Below, one piece after another: positions 8,399 to 18,540 of a stretch of 64,000 nt of DNA. Each line of letters starts with the position of its first letter. The first letter of the stretch is position 1. The notes under the pieces were generated by a model. The model was not told the origin of the DNA. It did not search any database and worked only from the letters and a program-made list of their open reading frames with translations. Source of the DNA: Rhodopseudomonas palustris JSC-3b (GTDB lineage: Bacteria; Pseudomonadota; Alphaproteobacteria; Rhizobiales; Xanthobacteraceae); the NCBI GenBank assembly GCA_000504425.1, contig KI632513.1, positions 137,130 through 201,129 on the forward strand. Direction: 5' to 3'. The position numbers were made by a program, and so were the translations under genes.

Positions 8399-9999
8399 GC
8401 GTCAGCCTGCAATTCTGCGGAGCCACCCACACGGTCACCGGCTCCTGCTATCTGTTCAAGACCGCCAAGGGCAGTTTTCTGGTCGATTGCGGGCTGTATC
8501 AGGGCCCCAAAACCCTGAAGGCGCTGAACTACAGCGCGTTCCCGTTCCGGCCGGCCTCGCTCGACGCGGTGCTGCTGACCCACGCCCATATCGACCATTC
8601 CGGGCTGTTGCCGAAACTGGTGCGCGACGGCTTTGACGGCACGATCTTCGCCACGCGCGGCACCCGCGATTTGTGTTCCTACATGCTGCCCGACGCCGGC
8701 AGCATTCAGGAATCCGAAGTGCTGGCGCTGAACCGCCGTAACGTGTCGCGCGGCCGCGATGCGGTCGAGCCGATCTACACCAAGACCGACGCGGTGGTGA
8801 CGCTCGATTCATTCCGGCCGGTCGATTACGAAACCTGGGTCGAAGTCATTCCCGGCGTGCGCGCCCGCTATTGGAACGCTGGCCATCTGCTCGGCTCGGC
8901 GTCGATCGAGATCGAATTCGCCGGCGAGGGCAAGGATGGCGCGCCGCTGCGCGTACTGGCGTCCGGCGACCTTGGCCCGGATGCCAAGCTGCTGCAGCCC
9001 GATCCGGAAGCGCCGACCGGCTTCGATTACGTGATCTGCGAATCGACCTATGGCGACACCGACCGCCCGGCGACCACGCCGGAGCAGCGCCGCGCGCGGC
9101 TGGCCGGCGAGGTGCGCGAAGCGGCCGCGCAGCAGGGCGCGCTGCTGATCCCGGCCTTTGCGGTCGAGCGCACCCAGGAGCTGATCGTCGATCTGATCCA
9201 GCTGATGGAACGCGGCGAGGTGCCGAAGGCGCCGGTGTTCCTCGATTCTCCGCTGGCGATCCGGGCGACCGAAGTGTTCCGCCGCCACGCCGCCGATCTC
9301 GATGGCGGCGTTGATGTCGAGCGGCTGCTCAATTCCCCGCAGCTGCGCTTCACCGAGACCGTCGATGAGAGCAAGTCGATCGCGCGGCTGAACGGCTTTC
9401 ACATCATCATCGCGGCCAGCGGCATGTGCGACGCCGGCCGCATCCGTCATCATCTGAAGCGCTGGCTGTGCCGGCGGCACGGCACCGTGCTGCTGGTCGG
9501 CTATCAGGCCCATGGCACGCTCGGCCGCTTTCTGGAGGAGGGCGCCAAGGCGGTGCGCATCCAGGGCGAGGAGATCAAGGTCGCGGCGCGAATCCGCTGG
9601 ATCGACGATTACTCGGGTCACGCCGATGGCCCGGAGCTGGCGCGCTGGCTCGGCGCGCGCCGCCCGATCAGCCGCGGCGTGTTTCTGACCCATGGCGAAG
9701 AAGCGGCGATTGCGGGCATGGCGGCGCGGCTCGCCGATGGCGTGGTGCCGGCCGCCAAACTGTTCACGCCAGTGTTGGATGAGCTGTTCGAGCTGACCAC
9801 GCCGGAGCCCGCGGTGCTCGATGGCGGCCATCGCCGCCGGCTGGAGCCGCAGGCGGTGGTCGAGCTCGATTGGCACAACGACATGTCCAGGCTGATGCTC
9901 GACATCAGCGAGCGGATCGATGCCGCCGCCGACGACCGCGCCCGCAGCGTGATCATCCGCCGGCTGCGCCGTGCGCTGGAGGCCGAAGCCGGCAACTGA
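8395..9999 (+). CDS. MBL-fold beta-CASP nuclease-like protein
   Basis: 534 residues. The metallo-beta-lactamase core shows the zinc motif THAHIDHSG (about residues 60-70), GHLLGSASIEIEF (zinc His) and ESTYGD; a beta-CASP insert follows, with PAFAVERTQEL, ASGMCDAGRIRHHLKRWL and a late DDYSGHADGPEL supplying the last histidine. These are features of CPSF73/YSH1-type RNA nucleases. The ATG overlaps the previous TGA (ATGA), so this is the third gene of one coupled operon. RNA cleavage is the likely activity; substrates are unknown. Confidence 0.85.
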   Translation: MSVSLQFCGATHTVTGSCYLFKTAKGSFLVDCGLYQGPKTLKALNYSAFPFRPASLDAVLLTHAHIDHSGLLPKLVRDGFDGTIFATRGTRDLCSYMLPDAGSIQESEVLALNRRNVSRGRDAVEPIYTKTDAVVTLDSFRPVDYETWVEVIPGVRARYWNAGHLLGSASIEIEFAGEGKDGAPLRVLASGDLGPDAKLLQPDPEAPTGFDYVICESTYGDTDRPATTPEQRRARLAGEVREAAAQQGALLIPAFAVERTQELIVDLIQLMERGEVPKAPVFLDSPLAIRATEVFRRHAADLDGGVDVERLLNSPQLRFTETVDESKSIARLNGFHIIIAASGMCDAGRIRHHLKRWLCRRHGTVLLVGYQAHGTLGRFLEEGAKAVRIQGEEIKVAARIRWIDDYSGHADGPELARWLGARRPISRGVFLTHGEEAAIAGMAARLADGVVPAAKLFTPVLDELFELTTPEPAVLDGGHRRRLEPQAVVELDWHNDMSRLMLDISERIDAAADDRARSVIIRRLRRALEAEAGN

Positions 10000-10368
10000 C
10001 CAACCGCGCGCGGCGGGTTTGCCGTGAGCCACAATGCCGCGCCGGCTCGCGCTGTCGGTGCAGAATCGCGCGCGCTCGCGTCACCGCGGCCGCGCTGAGG
10101 CTGCAGTTTTCCCCGGAAGATGCGGCGGGCCGCGCTGGCGACGTCTGTTTTTTCGGCGGATATCAATGATTTGCCGCAGCCCAACCGGGCGGTCGCCGGC
10201 CCTTGGCGCTTGCGTCGCCAAGCGTTGTCCAGTATCCGAAAGGGTGCCTCGCATGCGAGCGGCCACGGCCGTGGGTTGCCTGGGCGCGCGGGTACGATCA
10301 GGAAGCTCGAGTGAGCGCGCTTCCGTCCCGATCTGCCCTAACCGAAGAATTTCAGGGGTTTTCTCCAA
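10000..10368. other. 369-bp leader region before purA with no clear gene
   Basis: Short open frames here have no supporting start site or familiar sequence. A purA promoter must lie in this stretch, and several GC-rich hairpins are possible (for example GGCCACGGCC at 10261-10270), but I could not match any known riboswitch or small RNA by eye. Confidence 0.4.
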
Positions 10369-11664
<1,296 letters not shown>

Positions 11665-11678
11665 GATGTTAAACCGCG

Positions 11679-11712
11679 CCAGTTTCCGGCAGGATGACTC
11701 GCCGGAAATTGG
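11679..11712 (+). terminator. Stem-loop after purA
   Basis: TTTCCGGC at 11683-11690 pairs with GCCGGAAA at 11701-11708. The stem extends by four more pairs (GCCA / TGGC) across one mismatch. No T run follows, so it may be a Rho-assisted end, an mRNA-stabilising stem, or a structure in the leader of the next gene. Confidence 0.5.
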
Positions 11713-11803
11713 CAGGTGCCCGGTTACGAGTTTGCACTTAAATCTGGTCGATATGGCCGATCATGCGTTGATCACCCAGGCGGGGCGGATATTTTGAGTC
11801 GAG

Positions 11804-13348
11804 ATGGCTGATTACTACCCGCTTATTGCCCGTGCGATTGCCGGACTGGACCCCAACGCGCCCGGCGAGGCTCGGCGCGCGCTCTATGAACGTGCCCGGA
11901 CTGCGCTGATCGCGCAGCTCCGCAACGTGCAGCCGCCGCTGTCGGAATCCGAGATCACCCGCGAACGGCTGGCGTTGGAAGAGGCGGTGCGCAAGGTCGA
12001 GGCCGAGGCCGCGCAGCGCGCCCGCGACGCCGCCCGTACCGAACAGAAGAATCGCGCTCGCCCCGGCGACGCCATGCGCCCCGGTGACGCTCGCCCCGGC
12101 GACACGCGTCCGGGCGAAGCCTCCCGTCCCGGCCCCCGGATTCCCGGCCGCCCTGCCGAGGGTGGCCCGGCCGATGCGCCGGGCAGCGAATCAAAGCCGG
12201 ACCAGCAGCAGCCAGAGGGCTGGGCGCCGGATTCTGCGGCCCCCGCCGAACCCGTGCCGCCGCCCCGTCCCGAGCCGCCGCGGGTGCCGCCCGGCATGCC
12301 GCCGCGCAAGCCGGAACAACCCGGCGCGCCGATGCGCGGCTTCCGCGATGTGGTGGCCGATGTTGATGATCTCGGCCGTGCCGCCGCCGAGGCCAATCGC
12401 GCCGCGCGCAAGACCTACGCCAATGTCGCTTCGCCCTCGCCGGAATTCGAGCGGCTTGAGCCGAGCCTTGAGAACCGCACCGAAACCGAGCCGAGCTATG
12501 GCTATGGCGCTGAGCCTGACGACATGGCCCGCTATCAGCCCGGTGCCCGGCCGCAGGCTGATCAGCCGCCGCCCTCCAAGCGGGTGCGGGGTCCGTTCCC
12601 GGTCAAGGCGCTGATCGGCGGCGGCGTGCTGCTGATGCTGATCGGCGGTGCGTTCCTGTGGGGACCGGCGCTCTACGATAGCGTGCGCGGCATGCTCAGC
12701 TCGCAGCCTGCCGTGGTCGAAGCCCCCAAGGACGCTTCGCCCTCGACCAGCCGTCCCAAGATCACCGACCGGGTCGGTCAGCCGTCATCGATGGATCAGA
12801 TCGCGGCGGTGGCGCAGCGCGTCGTGCTCTATGACGAGGACCCGTCCGATCCCAAGGGCAAGCAATATGTCGGGTCGGTGGTGTGGCGCACCGAGCCGAT
12901 CAAGGGCGCAGGCGCCAAGCCCGGCGATATCGCCGTGCGCGCCGATCTCGAGATTCCGGAACGCCGTTTCAAGATGACGATGTCGTTCCGCCGCAATACC
13001 GACTCGTCGCTGCCGGCGAGCCATACCGTGGAACTGACCTTCATGCTGCCGCCGGACTTTTCGGCGGGCGGCGTCTCCAACGTTCCCGGCATCCTGATGA
13101 AGTCGAACGAGCAGGCCCGCGGCACGCCGCTCGCTGGCCTTGCGGTGAAAGTCACCGACGGCTTCTTCCTGGTTGGGCTGTCCAATGTGGAAAGCGACCG
13201 GGTGCGCAATCAGCAACTGCTGAAGGAGCGCTCCTGGTTCGATATTCCGCTGGTGTACAGCAATCAGCGCCGCGCCATCATCGCGATCGAGAAGGGCTCG
13301 CCCGGCGAGCGCGCCTTCAACGACGCATTCGCGGCCTGGGGCGGTTAG
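11804..13348 (+). CDS. Proline-rich single-pass membrane protein of unknown function
   Basis: 514 residues; I do not recognise a named family. Residues 1-75 look helical (LYERARTALIAQL, then RLALEEAVRKVEAEAAQRARDAARTE split across a coil). Residues 85-185 are low complexity with RPGD/RPGE repeats and many prolines. One membrane helix lies near residues 265-290 (ALIGGGVLLMLIGGAFLWG). The last 190 residues, probably periplasmic, are well structured (VVLYDEDPSDPKG, ADLEIPERRFKMTMSF). It lies 139 bp after purA. Relatives occur in Bradyrhizobiaceae; function unknown. Confidence 0.75.
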   Translation: MADYYPLIARAIAGLDPNAPGEARRALYERARTALIAQLRNVQPPLSESEITRERLALEEAVRKVEAEAAQRARDAARTEQKNRARPGDAMRPGDARPGDTRPGEASRPGPRIPGRPAEGGPADAPGSESKPDQQQPEGWAPDSAAPAEPVPPPRPEPPRVPPGMPPRKPEQPGAPMRGFRDVVADVDDLGRAAAEANRAARKTYANVASPSPEFERLEPSLENRTETEPSYGYGAEPDDMARYQPGARPQADQPPPSKRVRGPFPVKALIGGGVLLMLIGGAFLWGPALYDSVRGMLSSQPAVVEAPKDASPSTSRPKITDRVGQPSSMDQIAAVAQRVVLYDEDPSDPKGKQYVGSVVWRTEPIKGAGAKPGDIAVRADLEIPERRFKMTMSFRRNTDSSLPASHTVELTFMLPPDFSAGGVSNVPGILMKSNEQARGTPLAGLAVKVTDGFFLVGLSNVESDRVRNQQLLKERSWFDIPLVYSNQRRAIIAIEKGSPGERAFNDAFAAWGG

Positions 13349-13824
13349 TTCGCGCGCCTGATCGCTGATCGTGTGACGCTGTCCGAGGCGGCGTCTTATT
13401 CCAGCGGGTCGTGTCGATGACCGTCATGCCCGCGCTTGTCGCGGGTATCCACGTCTTAAAATCGTTGCAAGGATCAAAGACGTGGATGGCCGGGACGAGC
13501 CCGGCCATGACGTGCGGAGTGGTTGGTATCAATCGCCGTTGGTATCAAGCGCGTAACAATCACGAGTGTCTGGCTGAAGGGCAGGGCGGTGCAACGCGCC
13601 GTCTTTTCCCTCCCCCTTGCGGGGAGGGTGGCCGGCCGCAGGCCGGTCGGGTGGGGGATCAGCCGGCCAGCGGCTTTGGGGCGCGAGATCCTGATCGAAC
13701 CATATAATAGTTGAAGCTTAGACGATGATGTGGGGTGCAAGCCCGCCACCCCGGCGCTTCGCGCCGACCCTCCCCACCGCTACGCGGGGGGAGGGACGAT
13801 GCGCGGTGACGAAACGACTCTTGT
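13349..13824. other. 476-bp repeat-filled intergenic island
   Basis: No believable gene. It holds the BIME-like pair (13422-13512), the 55-base sequence also found beside the IS end (about 13494-13550), and two facing GC-rich palindromic repeats, one near 13605-13660 (CCTCCCCCTTGCGGGGAGGG plus GGCCGGCCGCAGGCCGG) and one near 13735-13797 (CGGCGCTTCGCGCCG plus CTACGCGGGGGGAGGG). It may end transcription from both sides. Confidence 0.65.
13422..13512. repeat. Paired inverted REP units (BIME-like)
   Basis: A unit running from CGTCATG (13422) through CCCGCGCTTGTCGCGGG to ATCCACGTCTT is followed after about 20 bases by its inverted partner AAAGACGTGGAT, GGCCGGGACGAGCCCGGCC, ATGACG (to 13512). The two can fold on each other and each also has its own palindrome. 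Such pairs are common between genes in this bacterial group. Confidence 0.75.
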
Positions 13825-14040
13825 CTATGGGGCGCCTTCAGCACCCGCGGCGACGGCATGCGACACCAAAGCCCGGGCATCCGTCACGCCGGCCGCTGCA
13901 GTGCGCACAATGGTCTCGGCCATCTTCGCTTTGGTGGCGGGCGTGCGATGCTCGGCCGCGATCTGCTCCACCGCGATGTCCAGCACCTCACGCAGCACGG
14001 CGACATAGTCAGCGTCGAAATGATGCGAAGTCTTGGTCAT
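13825..14040 (-). CDS. Small conserved-looking protein of unknown function
   Basis: 71 residues from ATG 14040, chosen for the AAGGAGA six to seven bases upstream and clean start MTKTSHHFDADYVAVLREVL. The sequence is mostly helical (DIAVEQIAAEHRTPATKAKM, then AETIVRTAAAGVTDARALV) with no membrane helix or cysteine. No family recognised. It lies on the same strand as the next small gene (14231-14557), 190 bp downstream of it. Confidence 0.6.
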   Translation of the reverse strand: MTKTSHHFDADYVAVLREVLDIAVEQIAAEHRTPATKAKMAETIVRTAAAGVTDARALVSHAVAAGAEGAP

Positions 14041-14230
14041 GCACAGTCTCCTTTTGATGGCGGGGCGGACCATCGCTGCGCAATAGGGCCGCAGTGAGTC
14101 ATGGCGATGAAGACGTGGTGACAGATCGTGACATTGATTTGATGCGCACAACGCGATGCGGACGGCGCTGCAAAGATTTTCGAATCATTGCAACTCAACG
14201 CCGCCCAACACGTTAACGACGGTTTACCAA

Positions 14231-14557
14231 TTACTGAGTGATCCAGCGCGTGACGCGCGCCAACAGGCCAGGCTGTTGCGCGAGCGCGGCATTGGCATGA
14301 GCATCATCATGAATGCGCGTCAGCAGCCGATCGAGGAACAGCGCATCATCTGACGCGGTGATGGTGAACTGGGTGTCCTCGGTCTGCACGATGTAGTTGA
14401 ACACGGGTTCAGCCCCATCGCTCGCGCGGCTGCGCTGTTTGACGATCATCACCGAGGATGGATCGAACCCGGCATCGAGCAAGGCTCGTCCGAGCTGCGA
14501 TAGCTGCCCGACAAATTCGGGCTCGAAGGTCGTGGTTCCCTGCAGCGTGATCGACAT
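14231..14557 (-). CDS. Small soluble protein of unknown function
   Basis: 108 residues. ATG 14557 is preceded by GAGGAGA, and MSITLQGTTTFEPEFVGQL looks like a real N terminus; the open frame to 14746 is GC-driven extension. Acidic, with a mixed beta/alpha look (FNYIVQTEDTQFTITASDD). I recognise no family. Confidence 0.6.
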   Translation of the reverse strand: MSITLQGTTTFEPEFVGQLSQLGRALLDAGFDPSSVMIVKQRSRASDGAEPVFNYIVQTEDTQFTITASDDALFLDRLLTRIHDDAHANAALAQQPGLLARVTRWITQ

Positions 14558-14639
14558 TCCGTCTCTCCTCGGCACAACGCGACGCACGCTCCCAGCGGTG
14601 ATTGGTCGCGCGGTGGGGAGCGCAGGTTCACGGCAACTG

Positions 14640-14669
14640 CAAATTTGAGGAGAACAAATTTGAGGAGAA
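14640..14669. repeat. Tandem 15-bp direct repeat
   Basis: CAAATTTGAGGAGAA occurs twice head to tail (14640-14654, 14655-14669). It is AT-rich in a GC-rich setting and lies upstream of the small gene at 14557, but its GGAG runs on the other strand, so it is not that gene's ribosome site. Confidence 0.7.
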
Positions 14670-14793
14670 GCGGGGTGCGGCGCACCCCGATGCTGCGCTG
14701 CGGCGCCAAAATCTGCCGGCGCGGCGGCGGTGCGGAATCGCCGCACCGCCTGCGACGCGGGCAGGCGCCCGCGTGCAGTCTTGTTGCCGATGA

Positions 14794-15306
14794 TTACTCG
14801 GCGGCAGAGCGTTGCGGCGCCAGGTCGGCGGCGCGGCTACGCTCGGCCGAGGCGACGGCGTCATGGCGCGGGGTGTCGCGGCCGGTTGCTTCATAGGCGC
14901 GCTCCGGCGGACGATAATTGATCACCGCGCATGCGATTGCCAGGATCAGGATCGCGCCGCTCTCATACAGCAGGTTCTGCGGCGGCTGGTCCTTGCCTTG
15001 CAGGATCAGCAATCGCGCAATCGCGGTGATGGCGATGAACAGCGGCAGCGTGATCGGGATCTTCTTACTCTCGTAATAGACCGCGACCATCGCCAGCACT
15101 TCGACATAGATGAACATCAGCAGCAGGTCTTTCAGCGAGACGCGCATGCCGCGCACGGTCTCATAGACTTCCTGCGCCATCGCGATCACCGCGAAGCTGC
15201 CGATCACCACCAGGAAGGCGTTTTCCAGATGTTGGATCACCTTGCGTAGCAAGGGCATGTTGGCCGGCATGGCTTGCGGCGCGTTATTTATTCGGTCGGG
15301 CTGCAT
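14794..15306 (-). CDS. PsiE-like (phosphate-starvation-inducible) membrane protein
   Basis: 170 residues with about four membrane helices: AFLVVIGSFAVIAMAQEVYE, LLLMFIYVEVLAMVAVYY, ITLPLFIAITAIARLLIL and a C-terminal SGAILILAIACAVINY. Order and motifs fit the PsiE family (PF06146 type), inner-membrane proteins of unclear role linked to phosphate starvation. The C-terminal 40 residues are polar and cytoplasmic-looking. No Pho box was seen upstream. Confidence 0.75.
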   Translation of the reverse strand: MQPDRINNAPQAMPANMPLLRKVIQHLENAFLVVIGSFAVIAMAQEVYETVRGMRVSLKDLLLMFIYVEVLAMVAVYYESKKIPITLPLFIAITAIARLLILQGKDQPPQNLLYESGAILILAIACAVINYRPPERAYEATGRDTPRHDAVASAERSRAADLAPQRSAAE

Positions 15307-15558
15307 AAAACTTCCGATCGTAAGTGAGAAACACCGTTGGTCGGTGTGATACTAATTTGTTGCAGATGGTTCTTGCTGGCATCGAGCAAGGCTGCTGCGA
15401 ACCGGCAGCCTTAGCCTGCAAAGATGCATGCAACAAGGCGAGCGCCGTGGTGTGCTGTCGCACCCTCAAAGACAATGTTGCGCGCGTGTTGTGCGGGACG
15501 AAGCGCCGCCGATCTCGGCCCATCGCATGTTCAAGTGGCGGTGGCGGCGTTGCCAGAA
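15307..15558. other. Region between psiE-like gene and trcR terminator, no gene seen
   Basis: No convincing coding frame. It presumably holds the promoter of the PsiE-like gene at its lower end. Together with the trcR terminator hairpin it makes a 336-bp gap between genes. Confidence 0.4.
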
Positions 15559-15599
15559 ACTTGAAGGCCGCGCCTTTGCAGACGCGGCCATTCAACTTG
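15559..15599 (-). terminator. Terminator hairpin after trcR
   Basis: On the minus strand GGCCGCG pairs with CGCGGCC around a short loop, and the stem is extended by TTGAA / TTCAA across a one-base bulge. It lies 44 bases beyond the trcR stop and is followed by a T-containing AAGTTTCTGG, weaker than a pure T tract. Confidence 0.6.
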
Positions 15600-15642
15600 A
15601 GAAGCCGCAGCGCGCAGCCGCGGCCGGGACAGTTGAGAAAAC

Positions 15643-16347
15643 TTACAATTCGTCCTCGTCCTCGTCGTGCTTCTTGCCGCCGATGGTCTTGAGCTTGGCG
15701 AACACCGCATCGACGTCGAGATCGTCCTGGCTCTTGTCGGAGCTTTCGTATTCGTCGTCCTTGCGGGTGGTTTCCGAGGCGGGCAGCAGCGTGGCGCCGC
15801 CATAGGCCTGGTCGAGCGGCTTTTCCTTGGCCGCGCGCTGCACTTCGAAGTCGAGTTCGATCTGAGTGCACAGGCCGAGAGTCACCGGGTCCATCGGCGT
15901 CAGCGTCGAGGCATTCCAGTGGGTGCGGTCGCGGATCGAGGCGATGGTGGTCTTGGTGGTGCCAACCAGGCGCATGATCTGCGCATCCTTGAGTTCCGGA
16001 TGGTTGCGCACCAGCCAGAGGATCGCGCTCGGCCGGTCATGGCGGCGCGACACCGGGGTATAGCGCGGGCCCTTTTTCTTGGACGATTGCGGCAGAATCA
16101 CCCGGCTTTCGCCGAGCTTCAGCCGGTAATTGGGGTCTTTTTCGCCCTTCTCGATTTCATCCCGGGTGAGCTGGCCGGTGGAGATCGGGTCCATGCCCTT
16201 GATGCCCTGGGCCGAGTCGCCGTCGGCAATCGCCTTGATCTCCAGCGGATGCATCTTCGTGAAGTCGGCGACCTGATCGAAGGTCAAAGCGGTGTTGTCG
16301 ACCAGCCAGACGGCCGTCGCCTTCGGCATCAGCGGGGCGTTGCTCAT
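15643..16347 (-). CDS. trcR: DUF1013 protein TrcR, RNA-polymerase-associated cell-cycle regulator
   Basis: 234 residues. The start at 16347 has AAGGAGAT before it and the N terminus MSNAPLMPKATAVWLVDNTA; the frame upstream to 16665 is not coding. Motifs typical of the alphaproteobacterial DUF1013 family: LTFDQVADFTKMHPLEIKAI (helix-turn-helix-like), SAILWLVRNHPELKDAQI and VGTTKTTIASIRDRTHWN, with an acidic C-terminal tail (DEDEDEL). In Caulobacter TrcR travels with RNA polymerase and affects cell-cycle transcription; the same role is inferred here. It is divergent from ispH. Confidence 0.85.
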   Translation of the reverse strand: MSNAPLMPKATAVWLVDNTALTFDQVADFTKMHPLEIKAIADGDSAQGIKGMDPISTGQLTRDEIEKGEKDPNYRLKLGESRVILPQSSKKKGPRYTPVSRRHDRPSAILWLVRNHPELKDAQIMRLVGTTKTTIASIRDRTHWNASTLTPMDPVTLGLCTQIELDFEVQRAAKEKPLDQAYGGATLLPASETTRKDDEYESSDKSQDDLDVDAVFAKLKTIGGKKHDEDEDEL

Positions 16348-16585
16348 GGCATATCTCCTTTGCGCTTCGCCCACCTCCCGGAAGAGGCGAAGCCGTCGGG
16401 TCCTCGGATTGACGGAATTCGCGCCTATATAAGCCGTCCAGCCCGGCTGGCGCAATGGCCGTGGTTCGGCCTTGACAGGGTCACAAAGGACCTTCAGTTC
16501 TAAAGAGAACTCTGCTGAGTAGCCGAAACGCCAATTGGCCGCGTCCGTTCCCGATCCTATGGTGCGGTGGACAGCGCCGGATCGC

Positions 16586-17554
16586 ATGACCATGCTCTCA
16601 AAACCGCCTTTGAAAATAGTGCTTTGCTCGCCGCGTGGCTTCTGTGCCGGTGTGGTGCGTGCCATCGATACGGTCGAACGTGCCTTGGCGCTGTATGGCG
16701 CCCCGGTCTATGTTCGCCACGAGATCGTTCACAACCGCTACGTGGTCGATAACCTGCGCGCCAAGGGCGCGGTGTTCGTCGAGGAACTCGACGAGATCCC
16801 GGACACCAAGGCGCCGGTGGTGTTTTCCGCCCATGGCGTGCCGAAGGACGTGCCGGAGGAGGCGCAGCGCCGCAATTTCTTCTCGCTGGACGCGACCTGT
16901 CCGCTGGTCACCAAGGTGCACCGCGAGGCGGCAATCCATTACAAGCGTGGCCGCGAAATCCTGCTGATCGGCCATTCCCATCACCCGGAAGTGGTCGGCA
17001 CGCTCGGCCAGCTGCCGGAAGGCGCGGTGTCGCTGATCGAGACCACGGCGGATGCCGAGGCCTATCAGCCCAAGAATCCGGACAATCTCGCTTTTGTGAC
17101 CCAGACCACGCTGTCGATCGACGACACCTCGGGCATCGTCGCCGTGCTGCGGCAGCGGTTCCCGAACATCTCCGGGCCGCACAAGGAAGACATCTGCTAC
17201 GCCACCACCAACCGCCAGGCGGCGGTCAAGAAGGTGGCGCCGATCGTCGATGCCATGATCGTGGTCGGTGCGCCGAATTCGTCGAACTCGCTGCGGCTGC
17301 GTGAAGTGGCCGAGCGCGAGGGCTGCAAGGTGGCGGTGCTGGCGCAGCGCGCTTCCGATATCGACTGGACGCAGTTCGAAGGCATTGCCACGCTCGGCCT
17401 GACCGCTGGCGCTTCGGCGCCCGAAGTGATCGTCGAAGAGATCATGGGGGCGTTCGCGGAGCGCTATGAGCTCAGCGTTGAGACGGTGTCGGCCGCGGAG
17501 GAGAACGAGTTCTTCCCGTTGCCGCGGGCGTTGCGACCCGACGCTGCCGAGTAG
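16586..17554 (+). CDS. ispH: 4-hydroxy-3-methylbut-2-enyl diphosphate reductase (IspH/LytB)
   Basis: About 322 residues. Last step of the non-mevalonate isoprenoid pathway, making IPP and DMAPP with a [4Fe-4S] cluster; feeds hopanoids, carotenoids and quinones. Seen: [21 protein letters not shown] (first cluster Cys), [11 protein letters not shown] (second Cys), [29 protein letters not shown] (third Cys) and VGAPNSSNS. Start ambiguous: ATG 16586 or 16592 fit the homology best; no strong ribosome site is visible. thrB follows after 5 bases. Confidence 0.95.
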   Translation: MTMLSKPPLKIVLCSPRGFCAGVVRAIDTVERALALYGAPVYVRHEIVHNRYVVDNLRAKGAVFVEELDEIPDTKAPVVFSAHGVPKDVPEEAQRRNFFSLDATCPLVTKVHREAAIHYKRGREILLIGHSHHPEVVGTLGQLPEGAVSLIETTADAEAYQPKNPDNLAFVTQTTLSIDDTSGIVAVLRQRFPNISGPHKEDICYATTNRQAAVKKVAPIVDAMIVVGAPNSSNSLRLREVAEREGCKVAVLAQRASDIDWTQFEGIATLGLTAGASAPEVIVEEIMGAFAERYELSVETVSAAEENEFFPLPRALRPDAAE

Positions 17555-17559
17555 CTGGG

Positions 17560-18540
17560 GTGGCCGTTTATACTGATGTCGCCGCGGATGAACTCGCGGC
17601 GTTCCTGAGCGCATACGACATTGGGGCGCTGCTCTCCTACAAGGGCATCGCCGAAGGCGTCGAGAATTCCAACTACCTGCTGCACACCAGCCGCGGCCAT
17701 TTCATCCTGACGCTCTATGAAAAGCGCGTCGCCGCGGAAGACCTGCCATATTTCCTGTCGCTGATGGCGCATCTGGCGGCGCGTGGCGTCAACTGCCCGC
17801 AGCCGGAGAAGAACCGCGACGGCGCGGTGTGCGGCACGCTGGCCGGCCGGCCGGCGGTGATCATCAATTTTCTGGAAGGCGTGTGGCCGCGCCGGCCCAA
17901 TGTCGCGCAATGCGCCGGGGTTGGCGAAGCGCTGGCCAAAATGCATCTCGCGGGCCAGGATTTTCCGCTGTACCGCCGGAATCCGCTGTCGGTGTCGGGC
18001 TGGCGGCCGCTGTTCGAGCTGGCGGCCGATCGCGCTGACGAAATCCAGGTCGGGCTGCGCGCGTTCATCGCCGCCGAACTCGATCACCTTGAAGGCTGCT
18101 GGCCGCAGCAGCTGCCGAACGGCGTGATCCACGCCGACCTGTTCCCGGACAATGTGTTCTTCATTGGCGACGATCTGTCGGGGCTGATCGACTTTCCGTT
18201 CTCCTGCAACGACATCCTGGCCTATGACGTCGCGATCTGCCTCAATGCCTGGTGCTTTGAGCAAGACCACGCCTTCAATGTCACCAAGGCGCGGGCCTTG
18301 CTGCATGCCTATCATCGCGAGCGGCCGCTCAGCGCCGCCGAACAGGACGCCTTGCCGCTGCTGGCGCGCGGCGCGGCGCTGCGCTTCCTGCTGACCCGGC
18401 TGGTCGATTTCCTGAACGTGCCGGCCGGCGCGCTGGTGAAGCCCAAGGACCCGCTGGAATATGTCCGCAAGCTGCGCTTTCACCAAAGCGTGCGCTGCAT
18501 GGCCGATTACGGCGTCGAGACCTCAGGGCTGCCGGCGTGA
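17560..18540 (+). CDS. thrB: Homoserine kinase (aminoglycoside-phosphotransferase fold type)
   Basis: 326 residues from GTG 17560 ([16 protein letters not shown]). Phosphorylates homoserine for threonine synthesis. It belongs to the APH-like homoserine kinases of alphaproteobacteria: [15 protein letters not shown] (glycine loop), FILTLYEKR (nucleotide lysine), and the catalytic [10 protein letters not shown] with LIDFPF. Placed 5 bp after ispH, with rnhA overlapping its stop, a gene trio often seen in this order in rhizobiales. Confidence 0.93.
   Translation: MAVYTDVAADELAAFLSAYDIGALLSYKGIAEGVENSNYLLHTSRGHFILTLYEKRVAAEDLPYFLSLMAHLAARGVNCPQPEKNRDGAVCGTLAGRPAVIINFLEGVWPRRPNVAQCAGVGEALAKMHLAGQDFPLYRRNPLSVSGWRPLFELAADRADEIQVGLRAFIAAELDHLEGCWPQQLPNGVIHADLFPDNVFFIGDDLSGLIDFPFSCNDILAYDVAICLNAWCFEQDHAFNVTKARALLHAYHRERPLSAAEQDALPLLARGAALRFLLTRLVDFLNVPAGALVKPKDPLEYVRKLRFHQSVRCMADYGVETSGLPA

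Noticed and set aside
10000-10368. 6S RNA or riboswitch before purA
   Set aside because: Several hairpins can be drawn, but no long bulged rod or known conserved core was recognised; a covariance-model search would be needed.
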